Below, piece by piece: positions 56,935-64,000 of a stretch of DNA of 64,000 bases. The notes under the pieces were generated by a model, which saw only the letters and a list, made by a program, of their open reading frames with translations, searched no databases and was not told where the DNA came from. A program made the position numbers and the translations under genes. The DNA is taken from contig CM034411.1 in NCBI GenBank assembly GCA_019925095.2, positions 14,756,001 to 14,820,000 on the forward strand. The letters are read 5' to 3'. This DNA is from Dendrolimus kikuchii. Lineage: Eukaryota > Arthropoda > Insecta > Lepidoptera > Lasiocampidae. Each line of letters opens with the position of its first letter. The stretch's first letter is position 1.

Positions 56935-57220
56935 GTTATGACCTTTGAGAGCAGAAAAGCTTTGGAACCAAATACTTTCCACAAATACATCTTGATCATT
57001 CAGACCTTACGGAACATGCTCGGGCGTTAAAGAAGAGTTTTAGCATTGAGAATTCAAGAGCGTTTTTTTGGTAATTTTTTCTTAGAAAAAATACCATGTT
57101 TGAATTTATTATTATATAGAAATTCTTACTTTTATAGGATCAATAAAAGTTACTAGAGTTAAAAATAGCAATATTGTTAAGCATTTTTAATTTTTGAAAA
57201 ACCTGCTAAGCTAGACTGTT
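56935..57220. other. Intronic AT-rich stretch, nothing recognised
   Basis: No supported feature. Confidence 0.5.
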
Positions 57221-57224
57221 AATT

Positions 57225-57455
57225 TGACTTGAACAATAAACAAAAGAGTATATATGCGTGTGTGTGTCAAATACAGGGTAATGTGTGTAATGTTTTTTTT
57301 TTATTGATTTAATGTATATATTATGCATATTTTTTAAAAATATTAGCATTCGTCGCTTCTTCTCTATATAAACTATAAGTGTGCGAAATTTCATACTCCT
57401 CCGTCCGCGCAATTTTCGTAAAAAGGGGTACAAAGTTTTTGCTTCACGTATTATG
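57225..57455 (-). repeat. Interspersed repeat family K, copy 2
   Basis: The inverted equivalent of 21057-21285: 'caaaagagtatatatgcgtg', 'ccgtccgcgcaattttcgta' and 'aaaaggggtacaaagttttt'. Confidence 0.6.
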
Positions 57456-57610
57456 ATTTCATTAATACTTAGGTTTTATTGTCAATTCAATACGTCTTTT
57501 TAAAAATAAATTCATAAAACGCAGAATATACAGTTATATAGTTATGGGGAAAATCTTTGGTTAAAGTCCCCGTGCGTGAGACCGGCATCACCAATCGTGT
57601 AAGTCAGATT

Positions 57611-57824
57611 ACATACATACATACATAACTTCACGCCAGTTCCCTTGCGGGGTAGGCACGAACAACAGAGCGCCATTTAGGCCCATTCTTACACACCTCA
57701 CTTGCTTCTTTGACATTCATACCTCTTGTCATGCACACTCGTCTGTTCTTAAGGCTCCTGACATCACCCTCGGCTAGTACACGATCAATTTGATCATGGA
57801 AGGTGTGTCGTGGCCTTCCACGAC
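57611..57824 (-). mobile_element. LINE type C, 5'-truncated copy
   Basis: An exact 13-bp duplication tgtaagtcagatt (57598-57610 and 57825-57837) brackets the last roughly 65 codons plus the (ATGT)n tail (seen as 'acatacatacat'). Confidence 0.9.
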
Positions 57825-58245
57825 TGTAAGTCAGATTGACGTCACAAATGGCGGGTTAAGCGTGTCAAGTAATTGACAAATGGTGAAAAAGGAGAGAAAG
57901 AGAGAAGAATACTAAGGAATATCAATCATTCAGTAACGGCCTCTTTCACTGCCAGGTGAGTAAGCATCTACCGTGTTACAACAAAGTAAAATCAAATTAA
58001 TCGTCCAGCCACGAAACGTAATAATCGAATTAAACAAAACGAAAAATTGAATCACTGTTATCAAACTGGTGCCGATGAAAAAATGTAGTCATAACACGAG
58101 TGACGTGTCATGGAAACAAATGCTCTAACGAGCTAGCCGCCTAATGAGGTTACGCGATAGTGTGTCATAACTCATAACTCCATCGCTTTCTATTACATTT
58201 TTTTTATTTAACGTAAATATTCCGATAGGTGATATGGTTGGTTAC

Positions 58246-58391
58246 CTGGAATCGCTGCCCCAGTGCATCGCGTAGATCTTGGCGAGGTGCCCCCTGAGGG
58301 TGCGGCGCGTGCGCATCTGGATGCGCCCGATCGGCTCCAGGTTAGCCGTCGCCTGCGCGAGCGACGTGTCGCACGCCGCCTTCCTTGCGTC
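58246..58391 (-). CDS. Gbeta13F: G-protein beta-1 subunit, exon for residues 20-68
   Basis: 146 nt between acceptor 'tgtgcag' and donor 'gtaacc'. It encodes [40 protein letters not shown] and AMHWGSDS, plus two bases of Arg68. It includes the end of the N-terminal coiled-coil helix that pairs with Ggamma and the first strand of the propeller. It is strongly GC-rich compared with the flanking introns. Confidence 0.96.
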
Positions 58392-58789
58392 CTGCACAAT
58401 GTAACAATTAACACATTTAATATAGCTAAAATCAAATGGTATCTGGCGCACTCAGAGAGCTAACGAGAATTAAAGTTAAATATTACATTCACATCGAGGT
58501 AATGATGCCAGCGTCCAACACGCACTGTATTGTGACAGTGGTTTAGTGAGACTGTCTAGTCGCAATAAACATATTATTTAGATTTATATAATTTTGAGTG
58601 AATTTATAAGAAATTGATATTTTCATAAATTAAAATGATCAAAGTTAGTTCACAACTGAATTATTTAAAGAGATTTTTATTTTTAATATTTACAATAAAT
58701 AAAAACTAAAATATACCTATACTAGTATTATCTGTATACAGCTGAATATACGAAAAAAATAATAAGAAAAATTATAAATAGTAAATGGG

Positions 58790-59135
58790 TCCCAAATCGC
58801 TGTCAATTGGTAACGTTCCCAAAACGCTAGACGCGTTACCACGTTGTATGGCAACGCTTATGCGTTGCCCAAAATACAGGCCAGCGTTTCGGCCGCGTGA
58901 GACATCTATCAACCGTTTTGATAGGTCTCAATAAAGGTGGCGGGCTTCTGGGCCCCATGGCCCCAGCAAAAGCCACAAATATGTATCCGCTAACAATGGA
59001 TGCATAGTTGTGGCGTTTTAGGTCCTCTTGTCGGGCGGCAGCTGCACCAGCTGCCACAGCCGTGTCGGGAAGATGGGACGCTGGCAAAGTGTCAACGCAC
59101 GTGGCGTCCCACACTAATTAATGGTCGTGCCATCT
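58790..59135 (-). pseudogene. LINE type D polyprotein C-terminal fragment
   Basis: Minus-strand frame WDATCVDTLPASHLPDTAVA, then AGAAAARQEDLKRHNYASIV, SGYIFVAFAGAMGP. After a frameshift it ends in the IQRGN(A)SSVLGTLP signature near 58830. Together with the 17185 fragment it shows this LINE had the order RPDG...WDATCVDT...LPDTAV...LKRH.YASI...IQRGN.ASLLGTLP. Dead copy in an intron. Confidence 0.6.
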
Positions 59136-59235
59136 TCATTATTTTAATAAAACGATATATCAATAAATTAGAATGCCTATATTTAAGATTAATAGATCAT
59201 TGTCCGATTAATTCCAACTAAATTCTGAAAAAGAA

Positions 59236-59666
59236 AGAGCATGAAAGTAGAGTAAACGCGGTCGAGATGCGAGCACTGCGCAAAATCTGCGGAGTGACGC
59301 TTGCGGACCGCGTTCGTAATACCGAAGTAAGAAAGAGAGTTGGTCTGAAAGAGAGTGTCGGGGTGAAGGGTAAGGAAAGGAATGCTCCGGTGGTTCGGAC
59401 ATGTAGAAAGAATGCATGATGAAAGAATAAATAAACAGATATACAATGCAAAAGTGGATGGATGCAGAAGTCGTGGAAGGCCACGACACACTTTCCATGA
59501 TCAAATTGATCGTGTACTAGCAGAAGGTGATGTTAGGAGCCTTAAGAACAGACGAGCGTGCATGACAAGAGTTATGAATGTCAAAGAAGCAAGTGAGGTG
59601 TGTAAGAATAAGCCTAAATGGCGCTCTGTTGTTCGTGCCTACCCCGCAAGGGAACTGGCGTGAAGT

Positions 59667-59694
<28 letters not shown>
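59236..59694 (+). mobile_element. LINE type C, 5'-truncated copy with frameshift
   Basis: A 17-bp target duplication taaattctgaaaaagaa (59219-59235 and 59695-59711). An extra G near 59370 breaks the frame relative to the 12051 copy. The tail is (TATG)n, about 8 units. Confidence 0.9.
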
Positions 59695-59699
<5 letters not shown>

Positions 59700-59974
59700 T
59701 CTGAAAAAGAATATTTCTTGACGTTCATAATTTAAAATAAATTATACTTTCTATCTTTAGAAATTTACTTTCCATTGTGAACAACGCTTGATTACAGTGC
59801 CCAACATGAGACATCTATTTGTGAGGCCTATCAAAAGTTAATTTATTTTCAAGCTACTTATATATAATGCCTTTTCTAATCTATTTATATTTTGACTAAA
59901 CCCTCGATTATTTAGCCTCTAAATAATCGAGAGTTTAGTTGAAAATAAAAAATTAGACTAATTTGAATTGAATT

Positions 59975-60480
59975 CAATATTCTTTTTCTTCAGCCAATCT
60001 CTGTCCATTACTGGATGTAGGCCTCCCCAAGTACGCGCCACATATCCCGGTCTCCCGTCTTCCTCATCCAGCCCCTACAAACGATCTTGCGCAGGTCGTC
60101 AGTTCACCGGGCTGGAGGGCGTACTACGCTACGTTTGGCGAGTCGTGGTCTCCACTCCAGGACTCGTTTGCTCCATCGACCGTCGGTTCTGCGACGGACG
60201 TAACCAGCCCACTGCCACTTCAACCTGCTAATTTTGCGAGCTATGTCGGTTACCTTCGTTCTCTTACGGATGTCCTCATTTCTGATTTTATCCAAAAGAG
60301 AAACACCTGACATAGCTTGCTCCATAGGCCGTTGAAATACTTTGAATTTTTGGACCAGTCCCACTGTCAGTATCCATGTCTCGGCAGCGTATATCATGAT
60401 GGGTAGGACGCACTGCTCGAAGACTTTCGTCTTCAAGCACTGCGGAATGGTCGACGTGAAGACCTTTCGAAACTTACCGA
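59975..60480 (-). pseudogene. RTE-like LINE, 3' fragment of the polyprotein
   Basis: Minus-strand frame: LKTKVFEQCVLPIMIYAAET, WILTVGLVQKFKVFQRPMEQ, then ISRLKWQWAGYVRRRTDGRW and RVLEWRPRLAKRSV.RPPAR. It continues past a stop as TDDLRKIV..GWMRK.GDRDMWRVLGEAYIQ. This is the post-RT region typical of RTE-type LINEs and clearly distinct from type C. At least two in-frame stops. Imperfect 'gaattcaa' at both flanks may be a decayed target duplication. Confidence 0.7.
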
Positions 60481-60537
60481 ATTCAAAATATTAGAACAAT
60501 ATTTATTATATAAGTTTATTTATATGTCATTGTTGAC

Positions 60538-60735
60538 ATCTTAATATATATAAATTACGTGTCACGTTGTTTGTCCGTGATGGACTCCCTAAACTACTTG
60601 ACCGATTTTAATCAAATTTGCACACCGTGTACAGTTTGATCCGACTTGAAAGATAGGATAGCTTACATTTGGACCCGGTAGGAGGCGCTGGAATCGGGTT
60701 CTAAATTTTATTTCTTCAGGGCAGAATGTCTGCCG
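60538..60735 (+). mobile_element. Possible non-autonomous Helitron 3' part
   Basis: 'cacgttgtttgtccgtgatg', 'actacttgaccgattttaat', 'aggaggcgctggaatcgggt' and the terminus 'gccgggacagctagt'. A CTAG-T end preceded by GC-rich bases fits the Helitron CTRR-T rule, but the class is inferred only from this. Confidence 0.35.
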
Positions 60736-61084
60736 GGACAGCTAGTTATTATATATTTTTTTAATATTCTGACTAAACTATAATATATTAGAACAATATT
60801 TATTATATAAGTGTATTTATACGTCTTTGTCGATATTATATTATATCCAATTATATAAAAATAACGCCATGTTAAAATATGGCCGTCTAAAAGCAGCTGG
60901 AATCGTCAAAGAGTAACACATGTCACAAGTACACGTGAATCGTATAGATAAATAAACACCAGCACAATTGTATCGTGACGAACGTTTAGGTCGACAATTT
61001 GCATAGTTTCAGAATTTTTAACGGCCATTATGCTACTCACTTAGTGACCTTAGCGTAGATAATTTGGCATGTTCCAGAAGTTTC

Positions 61085-61345
61085 AAGGGTATGTGACTTC
61101 TTGCGGTATTCCCGGGATAAAAAAAACCCATTCATTTTATTACATAAAATTTGCTATCGATCAGTGACAAAATCGCGTTAGAATTCGGTTTCTTTTTTCA
61201 ATCTGGCCATTTTAAACCATTCCCAGAAAAATTTCGCGGGATAAAAAGTGACGCGGATGTTACGTCTAAGAATTAGCCGTCGATCAGAGAAAACCGCATC
61301 ACAATCGACCCAGTAGTTTTTACATGAATCCCGAACAAACAGTCT
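61085..61345 (+). repeat. Interspersed repeat family P, copy 1
   Basis: 'attcccgggataaaa', 'gctatcgatcagtgaca', 'aatctggccattttaaacca' and 'acccagtagtttttacatga' through 'atcccgaacaaac'. Nearly the same 250-bp sequence is at 62470-62735. A family A SINE has inserted exactly at its right end. Confidence 0.65.
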
Positions 61346-61347
61346 AT

Positions 61348-61636
61348 CCGTGCAGGAACGGAGAAAGAATACAACTTCCTGCGGCCGGGCGGCCTGTCGG
61401 AAGAGGCGACAAAACAACCCACAGCCAGATGGCTACCACCCCTGGTCTAGAGTATGCCGTCATAACACCCTTGAGTTGTGTTACGGCATCAGTGGCCAGG
61501 TTCCAGTCTCCCTTGAGAGAGCAGCAGCGGATTTGTAGCATCTTTGATGTTACAAATGTCTATAGGCGACGGTGACCACTTGCCCTCTCAATTGGGCTTC
61601 CAGTCTGTCTGCTGAACTACGCAATAAAAAAATAAT
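61348..61636 (+). mobile_element. Family A SINE-like retroposon
   Basis: Plus orientation, lacking the 'ggtggtagggcatttgcccg' segment. It ends 'gctgaactacgcaataaaaaaat'. Confidence 0.8.
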
Positions 61637-61710
61637 TAAGATGGGAGTCTTGAGCCCAGCAGTGAGACGTTTACGGACTGTTGTTATTTATTATATGACA
61701 TATCACTCAC

Positions 61711-61885
61711 TCTAATAGCATTTTTGAGTGTCTCCGCCTCCTGGCGCAGGCTGTCGAGCTCGTTCATGTCGTCGCCGGATTAAAGCTGGGGGGACTGGTA
61801 CTTCGGACAATGGACGGCAACCGTGCGGCGCCTCCCCGCAACACCAGCACGCACCACAAGTGGAACACGCGCACGCAACGACCAC
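61711..61885 (-). CDS. Gbeta13F: G-protein beta-1 subunit, first coding exon with 5' UTR
   Basis: Coding part 61711-61767: MNELDSLRQEAETLKNAIR, ending at donor gtgagtg. This is the N-terminal amphipathic helix that forms a coiled coil with Ggamma. The exon extends upstream as 118 nt of GC-rich untranslated leader without any ATG, to an acceptor 'tgttgcag' before 61885, so at least one non-coding exon should lie further right. The five coding exons (57, 146, 171, 217 and 107 nt including stop) plus a missing 325 nt sum to 1023 nt, exactly the 340-residue length of the family. The protein partners Ggamma, binds Galpha and relays receptor signals at the plasma membrane. Confidence 0.95.
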
Positions 61886-61889
61886 CTGC

Positions 61890-62460
61890 AACATAACATA
61901 AACATCGTCATAATAATGTACTTCTAGGTCTTTGGGGGCTTTGAACCTGTTGATGGTTATTTTTAGCTTGATCTTGATAACGAGTGAAATGTCCTACGAC
62001 TTAATTAAAATTAAATTAAAAAAGAATGAAAATAAAAAAGACGCCCGCAATTATTTTCCCCCAAAAGATAACAAAAAGACAGACAGAAATAAAAAGAACC
62101 AAAAAGAGCTCTGTCTTGTACTATGGCGGATGGCGATTTAAAAAAAAAACCATATCGCGTCTCTCCTATTTATTCCGTTCCTCCTCTTTGATCCCTTTAT
62201 CCCGTTCTCTTCATCTCAGTCTAAAGGCTGGCAGCAATATGGCTTCGTCATTTGTGTAGTAAAGGCCCATGGAAAAGGCTTGGGTTTCCAAAGGAATTAT
62301 TCTTATAAAATACTAGGATGTGCCCGCGACTTCGTCCCACACTTGACATGAAATTCCCGCCGGATTTTCCCCGGACACGAAATAACGCAATATTTGAAAA
62401 ATAATATAAGCTATCGTTTTAGTGGAAACTGTGTCGGAATAAGCTAATTTTTACGCACCC
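61890..62460. other. Upstream intron of the Gbeta gene, no exon recognised
   Basis: Should contain or lead to the non-coding first exon, but no promoter or exon is evident. The segment 62150-62240 ('ctctcctatttattccgttc', 'ctaaaggctggcagcaatat') resembles SINE/LINE tail fragments. Confidence 0.4.
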
Positions 62461-62469
62461 GAACAACTA

Positions 62470-62735
62470 CAAACCCCGCTTCCGGGAAAATTCCCGGGAT
62501 AAAAATATCACACAGTTTTATTACGTTAAATTTGATATCGATCAGTAACAGAAATCAAATTGGAATTCGAATTTTCTTTCTAATCTGGTCATTTTAAATA
62601 ATTCCCAGAAAATTTCCCGCTGGATTCCCAGGATATAGAGTAGCGCAGAGTTTAAGTCTAAAAATTAGCTGTCGATCAGCGTAAACCGCATCAAAATTGA
62701 CCCAGTAGTTTTTACGTGAATCCCGAACAAACCAA
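62470..62735 (+). repeat. Interspersed repeat family P, copy 2
   Basis: See 61085-61345. 'attcccgggataaaaatatc', 'gatatcgatcagtaacag' and 'acccagtagtttttacgtga' are collinear with copy 1. Confidence 0.65.
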
Positions 62736-62929
62736 TAAGAAATCTAAAAAAATGCATTGTGTTCTCCGTCGTTTATATAGTATAGATGTTTTTTTTTAAA
62801 TAGCTTCAATGTACAGAGACGGCATGTTTAGAATGTTGTAACATGATGATGTTCTCGTATCTTGCTTTTGGTCGTACACGAGTTTTAAACCGCAATAATT
62901 GGTAGATGCGTTTATTTATCAATCTACTA

Positions 62930-63122
62930 GCGGCCCGGCGCGGTTTCACCCGCGCTCTGTCCCGCTCCCGTGGTATATAGCGTCATGTTATATAGCCTAT
63001 AACACTCCCTATTAACGTAGCTTTCCAACAGTAAAAGAATTTTTAAAGTCGATTTAGTAAGTCCCGAGATTACCCCCTACAACTTCACAAACTTTACCTC
63101 TTTATAATATTAGTATAGATTT
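62930..63122 (+). repeat. Family O repeat
   Basis: 'ctactagcggcccggcgcgg', 'gcgtcatgttatatagccta', 'gtcccgagatta' and 'tataatattagtatagat', in the same order as 9220-9462. Confidence 0.55.
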
Positions 63123-63585
63123 ACAAGTTGATCAAATTCACGCACATTGAAGGGTTTCTTAGAAATAACGAGTTTCTGTCGAATGACTAAAAAACTTTAA
63201 CCGACTAACCGATCTTGTTTTCGTTAAATGCATTTCACAATTTCCATCTCTTGTTTCAAAAGGTAGAAAGAGGCTACTGATTTTGGAAACACATATTTCT
63301 CCATCTGCGGCGACAGACACACAGACCTAAAGGTTATATAGAGATTTCACTTTTACCAAAAAATACTACAAAACCTAAACAATAATCACGTACATGATCC
63401 CACGTAGTCATTGAATAGAATTTCTGGGAACACCTTCCATGGCGTCAATAAGTTCACTCGTTTCATTAGAAATAGCACCGAGGGTTTTTTTTGGCACTGA
63501 CCACTTATTTGGCGCTATGAAAAATTCTCGGTAATGTCAGAATGAATGGAACAACGTTGCGTCAAGAACTTAATTTTATTAAAAA

Positions 63586-63963
63586 CTAGCTGACCCGGCC
63601 AACTTCGTGCCGCCTCAGAATCAATAAATATAAAAGTTGATTTCTGAACGACGGGACGTGAACATCAAACGTTTGACATTCAAAACCAAAAAAATGAAAA
63701 AAAGACTTCACTTTTAAATTTAATTAGATTTCTGAACGACTTTTAAATTTAATTGATCAAATCAACAACATCAAATGCTTGACAGGTAGGAATAGTTTTT
63801 AAGGGAAAGCGAAATTATTGTTTTTAATATATTCCAAGCATTTTTTTTCATATTTACTCATCTTTTAAACCTTGCCTGGACTTTCACAAATAATTCAAAA
63901 CCAAAATTAGCCAACTCAGTCCAGTCGTTCTCGAGTTTTAGCGAGACAAACGAACAGCAATTG

Positions 63964-64000
<37 letters not shown>
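63586..64000 (-). repeat. Interspersed repeat, 'ctagctgacccggccaactt' type, ending in (AT)n
   Basis: Starts with the complement of a 'gggtcagctagt' terminus, the same kind of end as at 60720-60735. It ends 'tcgttctcgagttttagcga' and 'gagacaaacgaacagcaatt' before a (TA)n run at the window edge. It may be a Helitron-related repeat in minus orientation. Confidence 0.4.

Overview
This is a eukaryotic nuclear window, almost certainly from a lepidopteran insect (moth or butterfly). It is AT-rich with long introns, the two host genes are split into short exons with GT/AG splice sites, and the sequence is dominated by interspersed repeats. The most abundant repeat ends in a tail ('ataggcgatggtaacc ... 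gggccgtctgcctgtctgctgaa ... gcaataaaa') that resembles the tails of many lepidopteran SINEs and LINEs. There are no bacterial operons, CRISPR arrays, rRNA genes or free-standing tRNA genes.

Host gene 1 (minus strand, about 1.7-15.5 kb) is a poorly recognised protein. I see a start exon (15328-15543) and two phase-compatible exons (2078-2192 and 1746-1928). The last carries a strongly basic block, SRGQSMYVNRKKRSVKWVHE, that loosely recalls actin/Z-disc proteins of the synaptopodin type. The gene may continue beyond the left edge.

Host gene 2 (minus strand, 46.7-61.9 kb) is clear: the G-protein beta-1 subunit (Drosophila Gbeta13F / vertebrate GNB1), a seven-bladed WD40 propeller. Five coding exons are present, with exact splice sites and compatible phases. 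The exon(s) for residues about 125-233 (325 nt) cannot be found in the 3.4-kb intron where they belong.

Everything else is mobile DNA or unassigned. A nearly intact Ty1/copia element (29206-33655) has a 1331-codon uninterrupted polyprotein, a tRNA-iMet-type primer site and LTRs differing at one base in 168; its 3' LTR lacks the last 26 bp. A Harbinger-like MITE (13065-13644, TTA target duplication) contains five 96-bp tandem units built from its own terminal repeat. Other elements include about 18 copies of one SINE-like family ('family A'), six 5'-truncated LINE copies with (ATGT)n tails and clear target-site duplications ('family C'), fragments of two other LINE types, tRNA-derived SINEs, hAT, mariner and Tigger remnants, several foldback elements, and a degenerate minisatellite at 45.7-46.1 kb. 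Many are nested: SINE in LINE/SINE, copia in family B, LINE in SINE, hAT MITE in a foldback, SINE in the centre of a foldback.

Layout: 0-16 kb host gene 1 and its repeat-filled first intron; 16-29 kb intergenic repeats; 29.2-33.7 kb copia; 34-46 kb mostly gene-poor AT-rich DNA with MITEs; 46.7-62 kb the Gbeta gene with repeat-packed introns; 62-64 kb further repeats. I see no previously undescribed multi-gene system. The most unusual structures are the terminal-repeat-derived minisatellite MITE and the missing Gbeta exon.
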